Of a DNA stretch of 41,792 nucleotides, positions 1 to 8,610 are shown one piece after another (the stretch's first letter is position 1; every line of letters begins with the position of its first letter). Source of the stretch: an uncultured Actinomycetes bacterium (GTDB taxonomy: Bacteria > Actinomycetota > Thermoleophilia > RBG-16-64-13); the NCBI GenBank assembly GCA_937148845.1, contig CAKZRW010000065.1, positions 1 through 41,792 of the forward strand, in the 5' to 3' direction. Below the pieces are notes generated by a model. That model was not told the DNA's origin. It did no database searches and saw only the letters and a list, made by a program, of their open reading frames with translations. The position numbers and the translations under genes were made by a program.

Positions 1-81
1 CGCTACACCGGGGCCGACGCCTACGGGGACGACGCCATGGCTGCTGTCGCCTTCGCCAAGGAAGCAGTAGGGGCGGCCTAG
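1..81 (+). CDS. C-terminal end of a corrinoid (B12-binding) methyltransferase component, partial
   Basis: Only the last 26 codons are present; they are in frame from base 1 and end in TAG. The readable tail contains GADAYGDDAMAAVAFAK followed by a short Ala-rich end. This matches the usual end of MtaC/MtbC-like corrinoid proteins, where a Gly-Ala-Asp-(Gly/Ala)-Tyr stretch and an Asp-Ala pair precede the last helix. Such proteins carry cobalamin and shuttle methyl groups between a substrate-specific methyltransferase and an acceptor methyltransferase. The gene lies 69 bp upstream of two URO-D-family genes on the same strand, which is the typical pairing for corrinoid methyl transfer. The identification rests on a short fragment plus context, so it is moderate. 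Confidence 0.6.
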   Translation, partial: RYTGADAYGDDAMAAVAFAKEAVGAA

Positions 82-150
82 TCAACCCGCTGGCAAGAAG
101 AAGCCGAAGAGAAGCCGAATTATCGAGCCGAAGCGAGGGGGCGAAAGCGA

Positions 151-1485
151 GTGGGCGACCAGACTTGGTCACAACTGACACCAGAAGAGAAATCTGCCCG
201 GCGCTGGGCTGCTTTCCTTGAGCCCGGGCTGGAGTTTGCAAGCTCGGAGGCCGCTGCCGAATACAAGGCCCGAGCCACCCGTCTAAAGACGGCCATTCTT
301 CTGGAAGGAGAGCCTGACCGGGTGCCGGTGTCTGCACTCACGGGGTATTACCCCGCTACCAGCCGCGGTCTTACTCCCTACGATTCCATGTATGACTACG
401 CACGAGCAGCCGAAGCCTGGTACGAGTGCAACCTGGAGCTCCAGCCCGACAGCCTGATGGCCCCGGTCTTCGCTGGCATCCCGGGACGCGCGTACGAGAT
501 CCTGGACGTGAAGATCCTGAGCTGGCCGGGCCACGGAGTGGCCAAGGAGGCTAGCTTCCAGTACAACGAGAAGGAGTGGATGCAGGCCGACGAGTACGAC
601 CTGCTGATAGACGATCCCACCGACTTCTTGCTCCACTACTACCTGCCGCGAGTGGCTGAGGGTCTCAAGGGCTTGGCCAAACTGGCCTCTCCGCTGGACA
701 TGGTGGAGATAGTCGGGGGGCCTCCCTGGATGATGCGTTGGGCGGACCCCGAGGTCCAGGAGACCCTGCAGAAGCTGACGGCAGCGGGTCAGGAGTGCGG
801 GGTATGGGCGAGCCACGTCTATCCGCTGTTGGGGCGGCTGATTGCAGCCGGGTTCCCGGGCCCGTTCCAGCACATGTCGCTGGCTCCGTTCGATTTCATC
901 GGTGACACCCTCAGGGGCACGCGGGGCATCCTTATGGACATGTTCCGGCAGCCCGACGCGGTCATCGAGGCTTGCGACCGGCTTGCCCCGGTGTGTGTCA
1001 AGTGGGTCACCAGGCGGGCTAACCCATACACGGCTCCTTTGGTCTTCATCCCGCTGCATAAGGGAGCCGATGGCTTCATGAGCGTGGAACAGTTCCAGAA
1101 GTTCTACTGGCCCAGCCTCAAGAAAGTCATCGAGGGCCTGGTGGCCGACGGCTTCGTGCCTTACCTCTTTGCTGAGGGAGCCTATGGGAGTCGCTTGGAG
1201 ACCATCGCCGATGTACCGAAGGGGCGTACGGTATGGCATTTTGACCACACCGACATGCGGCGGGCGAAGCGGATACTGGGCGGCATAGCCTGCATCCAGG
1301 GCAACGTCCCCCTGCCCATGTTGCAACTAGGTACTACGGAAGAAGTCACCGCCTACTGCCGCGACCTTATCGAGGCCGTGGGGCCGGGAGGCGGATTCAT
1401 CTTGGATGTAGGGGCGGTGGTGGACAACGCTCGTCCCGAGAACATGAAAGCCATGATCCAAGCGGCCAAAGACAGCGCGCGCTGA
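151..1485 (+). CDS. URO-D-family protein, probable corrinoid-dependent methyltransferase (paralogue 1)
   Basis: This 444-aa cytosolic protein starts at GTG 151, with a purine-rich GAGGGGG about ten bases upstream. A URO-D-like TIM barrel begins with EPDRVPV (residues 54-60) after a charged N-terminal extension of about 50 residues. Blocks shared with two other proteins in this window are WPGHGVAKEASFQYNEKEWM (near 125-144), PLHKGADGF (301-309), FAEG (340-343), ACIQGNVP (380-387) and GGGFILDVGA (413-422). It is longer than HemE or MtaA (about 340-350 aa). The neighbouring corrinoid protein and importer argue for methyl transfer rather than haem synthesis. The His-x-Cys and distal Cys zinc ligands known from MtaA are absent (FAEG and DVGA stand there), so a thiol such as CoM is an unlikely substrate. 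The substrate is unknown; an aryl methyl ether is an inference. Confidence 0.75.
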   Translation: MGDQTWSQLTPEEKSARRWAAFLEPGLEFASSEAAAEYKARATRLKTAILLEGEPDRVPVSALTGYYPATSRGLTPYDSMYDYARAAEAWYECNLELQPDSLMAPVFAGIPGRAYEILDVKILSWPGHGVAKEASFQYNEKEWMQADEYDLLIDDPTDFLLHYYLPRVAEGLKGLAKLASPLDMVEIVGGPPWMMRWADPEVQETLQKLTAAGQECGVWASHVYPLLGRLIAAGFPGPFQHMSLAPFDFIGDTLRGTRGILMDMFRQPDAVIEACDRLAPVCVKWVTRRANPYTAPLVFIPLHKGADGFMSVEQFQKFYWPSLKKVIEGLVADGFVPYLFAEGAYGSRLETIADVPKGRTVWHFDHTDMRRAKRILGGIACIQGNVPLPMLQLGTTEEVTAYCRDLIEAVGPGGGFILDVGAVVDNARPENMKAMIQAAKDSAR

Positions 1486-1500
1486 TGGGGGAGAACTGAG

Positions 1501-2835
1501 ATGTCCGAAAGAGCCTGGAAAGACATGACGGCTGACGAGAGGCGAGCCTGGCGACTCGAGAAGTGGCGTAACCCGGGGATAGAGTTTGACAGCCCTGAGG
1601 CAAAGGCGACTTTCGAGGCGCGTTGTGACCGCTTGATCGCAGCGTGGGAGCTGAGGGAGCCGGACCAGGTGCCGGTCAACATAAATGCCGGCTGGTGGCC
1701 GGTCGCCCGGGCCGGGGTCACGCCCTATGAGGCCATGACCAACACCGAGAAGGCGATGAAGTGCTGGATCGATTTCAACGAGACCTTCCAGCCCGACACT
1801 ATGGGTAACCAGATGCTCTATACCACGCCGGCTTCGGTGTTCGAGAGTCTGGACTACCGGCTGTACTTCTGGCCAGGTCACGGGGTGGCCAAGGAGGCGA
1901 GCTACCAATACAACGAAAAGGAGTGGATGCTCGCCGACGAGTACGATCACTTCATCGCCGACCCTAGCGACTATCTCTTGCGGGTGTTCCTGCCACGTAC
2001 GGTGGGCGCTTTTGCCGGATTCGCCAACACGTCTTCGCTGCTTGACTATCTTGAGTTGCCGTTCGTATCCAGCCAGGTGGCGGGTTGGGGTACTCCTGAG
2101 ATGGCCGAAGGTCTAGAGAGGATCGCCGCTGCGGCGCGGGCGGTGGCTAACTGGGGAAGCATCATCTTCCCCACCATGGGGAAGCTTATGGCCATGGGAT
2201 GGCCAGGGTATTTTGGCGGGGCGAGCAAGGCTCCCTTCGACATCCTGGGTGATACGCTGCGGGGTACCCGCCAAGTCATCATCGACATGTATCGGCGGCC
2301 GGAGAAAGTCATAGCCGCTTGTGAGCGGCTGGTGCCGGTCGCAATCAACTGGGCTCTGAAACGCCCCGGCGGAGTGGCCAGCCCGGTCATATTCTTGCCT
2401 CTGCATAAAGGGGCCGATGGCTTCATGAGCCAGGAGCAGTTCGAAACCTTCTATTGGCCGACCCTGCGGGCTGTGCTACTCGGTCTGATCGAAGAGGGCT
2501 GCATCCCGTTCCTGTTCGCCGAGGGACGGTACGGCTCTCGCCTAGAGGCCATCATGGACTTGCCCAAGGGCAAGACTATCTGGTTGTTCGACCAGACCGA
2601 CATGGCCAAGGCCAAGCAGACCGTCGGGCAGGTGGCCTGCATCCAGGGCAACGTGCCCCTTTCCCTCATGCACGCCGGTACGCCTGAAGAAGTAGCCGAT
2701 TACGTGCGGAATCTCATCGACGTAGCCGGGGAAGGGGGCGGTTTCATCGTCGATATCGGCGCAGTGGCCGACTCGGGCAAGGACGAGAACCTCAAGGCCA
2801 TGGTCGAGACGGCGCGCGCCTACGGTCGGTACTGA
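1501..2835 (+). CDS. URO-D-family protein, probable corrinoid-dependent methyltransferase (paralogue 2)
   Basis: This 444-aa protein lies 15 bp after paralogue 1, with ATG at 1501 preceded by GGGGAG. It is collinear with paralogue 1 over its whole length: an N-terminal WRLEKWRNPGIEFDSPEA region, EPDQVPV, WPGHGVAKEASYQYNEKEWM, PLHKGADGFMS, FAEG, ACIQGNVP and GGGFIVDIGA. The two genes look like a tandem duplication that has diverged. As in paralogue 1, the MtaA-type zinc cysteines are missing. Two paralogues in one transcript may act on different methylated substrates or form a heteromer; the sequence cannot decide this. The importer that follows 183 bp downstream probably supplies the substrate. 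Confidence 0.75.
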   Translation: MSERAWKDMTADERRAWRLEKWRNPGIEFDSPEAKATFEARCDRLIAAWELREPDQVPVNINAGWWPVARAGVTPYEAMTNTEKAMKCWIDFNETFQPDTMGNQMLYTTPASVFESLDYRLYFWPGHGVAKEASYQYNEKEWMLADEYDHFIADPSDYLLRVFLPRTVGAFAGFANTSSLLDYLELPFVSSQVAGWGTPEMAEGLERIAAAARAVANWGSIIFPTMGKLMAMGWPGYFGGASKAPFDILGDTLRGTRQVIIDMYRRPEKVIAACERLVPVAINWALKRPGGVASPVIFLPLHKGADGFMSQEQFETFYWPTLRAVLLGLIEEGCIPFLFAEGRYGSRLEAIMDLPKGKTIWLFDQTDMAKAKQTVGQVACIQGNVPLSLMHAGTPEEVADYVRNLIDVAGEGGGFIVDIGAVADSGKDENLKAMVETARAYGRY

Positions 2836-3018
2836 GGGTGAGAAGATTACCACATCCGGGAGTCGGCGAGGAAAGGGGGGAGGTGATCGGATGCGGTTGG
2901 GGCGGCTCTGAGCGTGACAGAGGCGGTCAGGTCGCGGGTCTTGGGCCTGAGCGGCCGCTCTGTCGTGTGAGGCGAGGTGTCTTGAGAACGGTCATTCAGA
3001 TGGAGGGAGGGCCACACG

Positions 3019-4449
3019 ATGGCAGATGAAGAAACCCGGGAAACCACCGAAGAGGGTCTGGCCGAGCGCAAGTCGCTCAGCCGCCGCGAGTTCTTGAAGT
3101 ATGCCGGCCTAGCCGGGGCTACAGTGGCTGTTGCTGGCGGCCTTGGTGGTCTGGTCGCTGCCTGCAAGGAAGAGGAGACCACCACAACCACCGCCGGTCC
3201 TACTACCACCGCCGGTCCGACAACCACCGCTGGTCCCACCACCACCGTCGTCACCGGGCCGGAACCGCCCGCCAAGGACAAGATCGTTATCGGGGCGGCG
3301 CGCCCGATCTCAGGAGTTAACGCTCTGTTCGAGCAGGCGCATTTCGGTCCCGCCTACAAGCTGTGGGTGGAAGACGTTAACGCCGCCGGTGGTCTGAATG
3401 TGGCTGGCAAGAAGATGCCCATCGAGCTCAAGGTCTACGACGATCAGAGCGATCTCGACACAAGCATGCGTCTCCTCACTAAGCTCATGGAGGAGGACAA
3501 GGTCGATTTCGTGTTCGCGCCTTGTAGCACGGCCTTCCTTTTTGCGGCAGCGGGCGTCGCCAATGCGCACAACTACATCCTGATGAGCGCCGAAGGTGGA
3601 GCTACCACTCTCGAGACAGAGATGAAGAAGGGCAAGCTGCCCTGGTTCTTCCAGGTCCTGAACTACTCGAACCATGCGCAGATGCCAGTGTTCGCTGAGA
3701 TCTGCAAGGAGCTCGGCGCCAAGACCACTTCAGTGATGTACATCGATGACCTCCACGGGATCGAGTACCAGAGCCAGTGGCAGGTTTATGCCGCGAGTGC
3801 CGGCATCGAGATTCTGAGCAACACCGCGGTACCGCCGGGCATCAAGGACGTGTCCAGCATCATCAAGAAGATCCAGCAGGAGAATCCGGATATCGTCTGC
3901 TCGTTCCAGTATCCGCCGGAGAACATCCTCACCATCCAGACCATGATGCAGCTCAACTACAACCCGAAGGGCGTGCTAGTAGGTCCGGGTGGCTCCACGC
4001 AGGCTATCTATGACATCTTCCAAGGCGGCATGGACGGCTGCATGTTCGAGGGCGCCTGGTCACCCAAGCAGAGCCCAGAGGTGCAGGCCTACTACGAGAA
4101 GCTGGTCAAGTATGTGGGCGGCAAGGCCAACGTCGACTTCTGGGGTCCGCTGATCTACCGCGCTGAGCTCGAGTTCTTCGGCCAGGCTATCGAGAAGGCG
4201 GCTACGCTAGATCAGGCCAAGGTAGCCGAGGTCATGCGCACCGCCCACTTCAAGACAATCATGAGCGACGACACGTTCTTCACCAATCAGCTCCTGGACG
4301 TGTCCTGCTATGCCGGTCAAATCGGTCAGTGGCAGAACGGCTTCCCCCAGGTGATCGATCCAGGTCCCAAGCGTACGACCGATAAGATCTGGTATCCGAA
4401 GCCCACTTGGGCGGAGGCGCCGGCATTGGCCACAGCCAGTACGACCTGA
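3019..4449 (+). CDS. LIV-type ABC transporter substrate-binding lipoprotein, Tat signal (importer 1)
   Basis: This 476-aa protein starts at ATG 3019 after a GGAGGGAGGG ribosome site. Residues 21-27 read SRREFLK, a twin-arginine motif, followed by a hydrophobic stretch and a lipobox ending VAAC with Cys49. It is therefore probably exported folded by Tat and lipid-anchored. A Thr-rich spacer with TTTAGP repeats follows. The mature part is a type I periplasmic-binding (LivJ-like) fold starting KDKIVIGAARPISGVNALFEQ. It heads the importer operon with livH-livM-livG-livF and follows two URO-D genes. By analogy with LIV-type proteins that bind aromatic acids (for example CouP), the ligand may be a phenolic compound rather than an amino acid. 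This is inferred from context only. Confidence 0.9.
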   Translation: MADEETRETTEEGLAERKSLSRREFLKYAGLAGATVAVAGGLGGLVAACKEEETTTTTAGPTTTAGPTTTAGPTTTVVTGPEPPAKDKIVIGAARPISGVNALFEQAHFGPAYKLWVEDVNAAGGLNVAGKKMPIELKVYDDQSDLDTSMRLLTKLMEEDKVDFVFAPCSTAFLFAAAGVANAHNYILMSAEGGATTLETEMKKGKLPWFFQVLNYSNHAQMPVFAEICKELGAKTTSVMYIDDLHGIEYQSQWQVYAASAGIEILSNTAVPPGIKDVSSIIKKIQQENPDIVCSFQYPPENILTIQTMMQLNYNPKGVLVGPGGSTQAIYDIFQGGMDGCMFEGAWSPKQSPEVQAYYEKLVKYVGGKANVDFWGPLIYRAELEFFGQAIEKAATLDQAKVAEVMRTAHFKTIMSDDTFFTNQLLDVSCYAGQIGQWQNGFPQVIDPGPKRTTDKIWYPKPTWAEAPALATASTT

Positions 4450-4500
4450 ACGGTATTCAGACCGACGGTTGACTGGACCGAGTCGTCGACAAGAGTGCAG

Positions 4501-4529
4501 CCCCGGGGGCGCGAGGAGCGCCCCCGGGG
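4501..4529 (+). terminator. Intercistronic GC hairpin after binding-protein gene
   Basis: A perfect 12-bp inverted repeat (CCCCGGGGGCGC, loop GAGGA, GCGCCCCCGGGG) lies 51 bp after the binding-protein stop and before livH. No T-run follows. It could act as a partial terminator or a 3' mRNA-stabilising structure, letting the binding protein be made in excess over the membrane parts. That is a common arrangement in ABC operons but is inferred here. Confidence 0.6.
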
Positions 4530-4567
4530 ACTGTCTGACCCGTAGGTAGTAACACAAAGGATATTGG

Positions 4568-5428
4568 ATGGTCGTACTCAGGGACATCGTAATCACGGGG
4601 CTCTTGCTGGGAGGGATCCTGGCCCTGGTGTCCGTGGGCTTTAGTTTGCAGTACGGGGTTGCCCGGGTGCTGAACGTCTCCCACGGCGAATTCATCATGC
4701 TGGGAGCGTTCATCACCTTCTGGCTGTTCACAAGCGTCGACCTCAACCCCTTGGTATCCCTCGTGGTCACCGCGCCCCTCATCTTCGTGATTGGCTGGTT
4801 TCTGCACGCCACTCTGTTCCGAAGGCTGATGAACACGGCCCCCGCGCTGGGCGTCTTCGAGGGTTGGTCGATGCTGGCTTCCTTCGGATTGCTTTACGTG
4901 GTGCAGAATCTGGCTCGTATCATCTGGGGCTCTCAAACGCATCAGGTCATCTTTCTGAACCGGGCGGTGACAGGAGCTCAGATACCGCTCAATCGTCTGG
5001 TGGCCTTGGGGGTTTGCGTGGTAGTGGGGGTGGTCTTCTACCTCTTCCTGACCCGTACCCGGCTTGGCAAAGCGATCCGCGCGTCTGCGCAGGATCCCAC
5101 TGTAGCGGGCATGATGGGCGTCAATATCAACAGTGTGCTGGCCATCTGCTTCGGCCTTGGCCTGGCGATGGCCGGTATTGCCGGCAGCCTCATAAGCACG
5201 GTCTACGCTATCCAGACCAGCATGGGGCTCCAGTACACGGTCATTGCCATGATCGTGGTGATTCTCGGCGGATTGGGGAGCATCACGGGAGCCATGATAG
5301 GGGGCGTCGTGCTGGGTATCGTGTCACAACTGGTGACGCACTTCCAACCGACGATGACGTTCATCGCCTACTACGTAATCATCATCATCCTGCTGCTGGC
5401 AAGGCCTAAAGGGATCATGGGTAAGTAG
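4568..5428 (+). CDS. livH: LIV-type ABC transporter permease LivH (importer 1)
   Basis: This 286-aa, very hydrophobic inner-membrane permease has ATG at 4568 with AAAGGA six bases upstream. The N-terminal GLLLGGILALVSVGFSLQYGVARVLNVSHGEF is the LivH signature. The C-terminal half contains GLGLAMAGIAGSL and ILGGLGSITGAMIGG, the usual EAA-like coupling region, and it ends with RPKGIMGK. Length and about eight predicted membrane spans fit the family. It forms the translocation pore with the LivM subunit encoded 2 bp downstream. The substrate cannot be read from the sequence. Confidence 0.92.
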   Translation: MVVLRDIVITGLLLGGILALVSVGFSLQYGVARVLNVSHGEFIMLGAFITFWLFTSVDLNPLVSLVVTAPLIFVIGWFLHATLFRRLMNTAPALGVFEGWSMLASFGLLYVVQNLARIIWGSQTHQVIFLNRAVTGAQIPLNRLVALGVCVVVGVVFYLFLTRTRLGKAIRASAQDPTVAGMMGVNINSVLAICFGLGLAMAGIAGSLISTVYAIQTSMGLQYTVIAMIVVILGGLGSITGAMIGGVVLGIVSQLVTHFQPTMTFIAYYVIIIILLLARPKGIMGK

Positions 5429-5430
5429 CT

Positions 5431-6381
5431 ATGGGTAAATTCGCTCTAACCAAGAACAGGATCGTTTCTCTGGCCATTCTGGTGGTCATCTTAGTATTCC
5501 TCGCGCTGCTTCCCACGATCACGAAGGGTTACCTGGTCACGCTGGTCGCAGACATGATGAGGTACGCTGTGCTCACCGTGGCCTGGGTGGTTTTTTGCGC
5601 GCCTACGGGTTATTTGTCGTTGGCCACAGCGGCGTTCTATGGCCTGGGCTTCTATGTTGCAGCCGTCTTCAACGGCCCGCTGCCTTTCGCTGTGGTGATC
5701 ATCATCGCTGGCGTAGTGGCTTTCATAGTGGCCCTCCTGATCGGCCTTCTGACCCTACGTTTGCGGGGCGTGTACTTCACCATCTTCACCTTCGCCGTTG
5801 TGCTCTTGGTCAACAATGTCGTGCTCGAGGTGGAGCGTCTGGTGACTGGCACGCGGGGGCGCTTCGTGGAAACCGAGACTGCCCAGACTGCTTTCTATGC
5901 CATGCTGGTGGTCTTGATCGCGACCCTGCTTACCGCTGTGCTCATTCGCCGTTCGCGGTACGGTCTGGCGCTGCAGAGCATCGGCGAGTACGAAGAGGCG
6001 GCTGCTCATAGTGGTATCAACGTGGTGATGACCAAAGTCCTGGTTTTTGCGACGACCTCGGTCTTCATGGGCATGGCGGGCGCTATCATCGCTACCCGTC
6101 GTACTTACATCGACCCCGGTATCGCCTTCAACATGACGACCTCTTTCCTACCCGTGCTCATGGCCATGTTCGGCGGTATGGGCAATCTGGTGGGGCCTGT
6201 GATCGGAGCAGCGGTCTTCACCTACATCGGCGAGACCTTGTTGACCCGGTTCCCAGACCTCTACATGCTCATCTTCGGGGTGGTGCTCATCTTGGCCATC
6301 CTCTTCATGCCGGCGGGGATACTCGGGCTGGGGCAGCAACTTTGGCGGAAAGTGAAAGGAGGTCGACGTGCACCTGCTTGA
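5431..6381 (+). CDS. livM: LIV-type ABC transporter permease LivM (importer 1)
   Basis: This 316-aa polytopic membrane protein has ATG at 5431, two bases after the livH stop. It shows the LivM pattern: GYLSLATAAFYGLGFYVAAV in the first third, LTLRLRGVYFTIFTFA, an RSRYGLALQSIGEYEEAAAHSGIN cytoplasmic loop that contacts the ATPases, and MFGGMGNLVGPVIGA followed by MPAGILGL at the end. Its last codons overlap the livG start by 14 bp and include the strong ribosome site AAAGGAGG for livG. The two genes are therefore probably translationally coupled. Confidence 0.92.
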   Translation: MGKFALTKNRIVSLAILVVILVFLALLPTITKGYLVTLVADMMRYAVLTVAWVVFCAPTGYLSLATAAFYGLGFYVAAVFNGPLPFAVVIIIAGVVAFIVALLIGLLTLRLRGVYFTIFTFAVVLLVNNVVLEVERLVTGTRGRFVETETAQTAFYAMLVVLIATLLTAVLIRRSRYGLALQSIGEYEEAAAHSGINVVMTKVLVFATTSVFMGMAGAIIATRRTYIDPGIAFNMTTSFLPVLMAMFGGMGNLVGPVIGAAVFTYIGETLLTRFPDLYMLIFGVVLILAILFMPAGILGLGQQLWRKVKGGRRAPA

Positions 6382-7105
6382 GGGTAAAGGGGTCACCAAG
6401 TACTTCGGCGGCCTGGCGGCGGTCTCTGGCGTTGACTTCTACGTAGACAAGGGAGAGATCCTCGGCCTGATCGGTCCGAACGGAGCCGGGAAGACCACCT
6501 TGTTCAACGCGATCTCGGCTGCGCTCAAACCTACCCGAGGCAAGATCTTTTTCAAGGGCCGCGACATCACGCCTCTGCCGGCGTACAGGATCTGCCGCCT
6601 AGGTATCGCGAGAACGTTCCAGACGGTGAAAATCTTTCCTCACGTGCCTGTGATCCGCAACGTGATGGTCGGAGCACTGTTCGGCACCGGCCACCGTTTG
6701 AGCGCAAGGGAGGCACTCAAGAAAGCCGAGGAAGTGCTGGAGTTCGTCGATCTGACGGACTACAAAGATGTTCCGGCCGGCGACCTCACTCTGGCCAATC
6801 AGAAGCGACTGGAAGTGGCTCGGGCTCTGGCCACCGACCCGGAGCTTCTGCTCCTCGACGAGCTCATGGCGGGACTGACGCCCACGGAGGTGGCCGAGGC
6901 CAGTGGCGACATCCAGCAATTGCGGCAGCGCGGCATCACCATCATCATGATCGAGCATGTCATGCAGGCGATAATGAGCGTTAGCGACCGGATCATCGTG
7001 CTCGACTATGGCAAGAAGATCGCCGAAGGCACCCCACAGGAGGTTGCCGCCAACGAGAAAGTGATCGAGGTCTACCTAGGGGAAGAATGCGATGTTGCGA
7101 GTTGA
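6368..7105 (+). CDS. livG: LIV-type ABC transporter ATPase LivG (importer 1)
   Basis: This 245-aa cytoplasmic ATPase starts at GTG 6368, with AAAGGAGG seven bases upstream and inside the end of livM. Walker A is GPNGAGKTT near residue 35. The family marker [15 protein letters not shown] follows. The signature region reads [15 protein letters not shown] and Walker [12 protein letters not shown], a LivG variant with Leu after the DE pair; the switch His is in MIEHVM. It pairs with LivF, whose gene overlaps the end of this one by 14 bp, to power import. Confidence 0.92.
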   Translation: MHLLEGKGVTKYFGGLAAVSGVDFYVDKGEILGLIGPNGAGKTTLFNAISAALKPTRGKIFFKGRDITPLPAYRICRLGIARTFQTVKIFPHVPVIRNVMVGALFGTGHRLSAREALKKAEEVLEFVDLTDYKDVPAGDLTLANQKRLEVARALATDPELLLLDELMAGLTPTEVAEASGDIQQLRQRGITIIMIEHVMQAIMSVSDRIIVLDYGKKIAEGTPQEVAANEKVIEVYLGEECDVAS

Positions 7106-7796
7106 CGGTCTTAGCACAGGATATGGTCATGTTCAGGTCCTGTGGGACCTGTCGCTCAACGTCGAGGAAGGCGAGTTCGTGGCCTTGATCGGAGCCAACA
7201 GCGCCGGGAAGACCACTCTGCTCAAGACCATCTCGGGTGTCATGAGGCCCTGGTCGGGGACCGTCACTTTCCAGGGTAAGCGCATCGACACGATGCATCC
7301 GAACGAGATCGTCGATTTGGGTCTGTCGCACATCCCCGAGAGCAGGAAGCTCTTCACCGACATGTCGGTCAAAGAGAACCTCGAGATGGGAGCGTATCCT
7401 CGCCGCACCTGGAAGGACCGGGCCAACACGATGCGCTGGGTTTTCGAGCTCTTCCCAAGATTGGAAGAGCGCAAGAACCAGCTGGCCCGCACCTTGAGTG
7501 GTGGTGAACAGCAGATGTTGGCTATGGGCCGCGGTCTCATGTCGCGCCCGAAGATGGTACTGATCGACGAGCCTTCCAACGGCTTGGCGCCCATAGTGGT
7601 AGCTGAGGTCTTCCAGATCCTGAAATCGCTGCATGCCGAGGGCATCACCATCCTGCTGGTCGAGCAGAACGTGCGGCAGACACTCCAGGTAGCGGACCGG
7701 GCCTACGTGATCGAAAACGGGCGTCTGGTGCTACAGGGGGCGTGCTCGTTCTTGCAGGCGAACGAGCACGTAAAGAAGGCTTATCTGGCGCTGTGA
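7092..7796 (+). CDS. livF: LIV-type ABC transporter ATPase LivF (importer 1)
   Basis: This 234-aa cytoplasmic ATPase starts at ATG 7092 inside the end of livG. Walker A is GANSAGKTT (Ser replaces the common Gly but the GxxxxGKT pattern holds). LivF-type SHIPESRKLFTDMSVKENLEMG follows, then the signature LSGGEQQMLAMGRGL, Walker B MVLIDEPSNGL and LLVEQNV with Gln before the Asn. The gene ends importer operon 1 and faces a convergent regulator gene 97 bp away. Confidence 0.92.
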   Translation: MLRVDGLSTGYGHVQVLWDLSLNVEEGEFVALIGANSAGKTTLLKTISGVMRPWSGTVTFQGKRIDTMHPNEIVDLGLSHIPESRKLFTDMSVKENLEMGAYPRRTWKDRANTMRWVFELFPRLEERKNQLARTLSGGEQQMLAMGRGLMSRPKMVLIDEPSNGLAPIVVAEVFQILKSLHAEGITILLVEQNVRQTLQVADRAYVIENGRLVLQGACSFLQANEHVKKAYLAL

Positions 7797-7844
7797 AGCC
7801 GCGTACTCGGGGAGTCTCGGCGAGCTGATCTTTAGTCGCCGGGC

Positions 7845-7874
7845 GGCGAGGGGTGCTGTACCACGCCCCTCGCC
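7845..7874. terminator. Hairpin between convergent livF and gntR
   Basis: A 9-bp inverted repeat (GGCGAGGGG and CCCCTCGCC) with a 12-base loop lies in the 97-bp gap between two convergent genes. There is no clear T-run on either side. It is a plausible bidirectional terminator, judged by position and stem. Confidence 0.45.
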
Positions 7875-7893
7875 CCGCGGGTACCCGATGAGC

Positions 7894-8610
7894 TCATTCC
7901 AAGCCGGAACGGAAGGGCTCGTCGAGCCGCGCCATGTGCACGGTCATGGCTTCCACCGCTGCGGCCCGGTCGCCGGCGCAGATGGCTGCCACCAGTGGGC
8001 GATGCAGAGCGACTGCTTCCTCCACCGGGAAGCGCGTGACGCTGAAACCCACGGGAACGAAGAGCTCCCCTCTGATGACGGCTGCCGACTGTTCCAGGTA
8101 GCGGTTGTGAGCAGCCCTTGCTATCGCATCGTGGAGGTCGATGTGCCACTGTACGTAGGAAGGGCGGTCCGCGGTGGGACCGCGTCCAAGTTCCTCCAAA
8201 GCAGCCACGTCTTCTGCAGTTCGGCGCTCTGCCGCCCTGGCGGCGATCTCCAGCTCGACCCAACGGCGGAAATCCAGCATCTCTTCGAGCTGATCCCGGT
8301 GGGTTTCCATCCATTCTTTCCAGTGCTGCTTGATGGAGTCGACATCGGCCACCCAGTAGCCCCCTTTGGAGCCGATCTTCACTACGAGGTAGCCGAGCGC
8401 ATGGAGCGAATTGAGGGCGAGCCGAGCCGTGGGGCGAGACACACCGAGTTGAGCTGCCAGATCTCGCTCGTTAGGAAGCTTGTCTCCGGGGGCCAGACGT
8501 CCGGAGAAGATGAGGGCACGTAGCAGACGCTCCACGTTGTCGCTGGCCCGCACGGGAGCGGTCACCACGCCGAGGTCCCCAGAAGGCAACTTCTTCCAGT
8601 GGGTCTGCAT
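7894..8610 (-). CDS. GntR-family transcriptional regulator, FadR subfamily (FCD domain)
   Basis: This protein is 238 aa from the preferred ATG at 8610 (MQTHWKKLPSG). The open frame continues upstream to 8712, but the extension resembles no GntR N-terminus. The winged helix covers RALIFSGRLAPGDKLPNERDLAAQLGVSRPTARLALNSLHALGYL. An all-helical FCD ligand-binding domain follows, with the expected metal ligands in HIDLHDAI, ALHRPL and TVHMARL. Such regulators usually bind a carboxylate effector. There is no Shine-Dalgarno, and a TACCAT hexamer ends six bases before the ATG, so the mRNA may be leaderless. The target may be the convergent importer operon or the divergent hydrolase gene; neither is shown. 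Confidence 0.88.
   Translation of the reverse strand: MQTHWKKLPSGDLGVVTAPVRASDNVERLLRALIFSGRLAPGDKLPNERDLAAQLGVSRPTARLALNSLHALGYLVVKIGSKGGYWVADVDSIKQHWKEWMETHRDQLEEMLDFRRWVELEIAARAAERRTAEDVAALEELGRGPTADRPSYVQWHIDLHDAIARAAHNRYLEQSAAVIRGELFVPVGFSVTRFPVEEAVALHRPLVAAICAGDRAAAVEAMTVHMARLDEPFRSGLE

Noticed and set aside
283-1326. Long minus-strand open frame opposite the first URO-D gene
   Set aside because: It is antisense to a well-supported gene, has a His/Gln/Arg-rich composition with no recognisable fold, and similar shadows occur opposite many genes in this GC-rich DNA (for example 13635-14534 and 36486-37625).
151-2835. HemE (uroporphyrinogen decarboxylase of haem synthesis)
   Set aside because: The proteins are about 100 residues longer than HemE, occur in three copies beside corrinoid proteins and importers, and have no haem-synthesis neighbours.
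2949-2960. Palindrome GAGCGGCCGCTC before the importer-1 binding-protein gene
   Set aside because: It is a single 12-base GC palindrome with no second copy, no fitting promoter and no extension, so chance is a sufficient explanation in this GC-rich DNA.
6368-7105. Degenerate ATPase motifs in importer-1 LivG (LANQ signature, [11 protein letters not shown])
   Set aside because: From memory, LTLAxQKRLE with a non-proline residue after DE is a recurrent LivG variant, so I do not treat it as loss of function.
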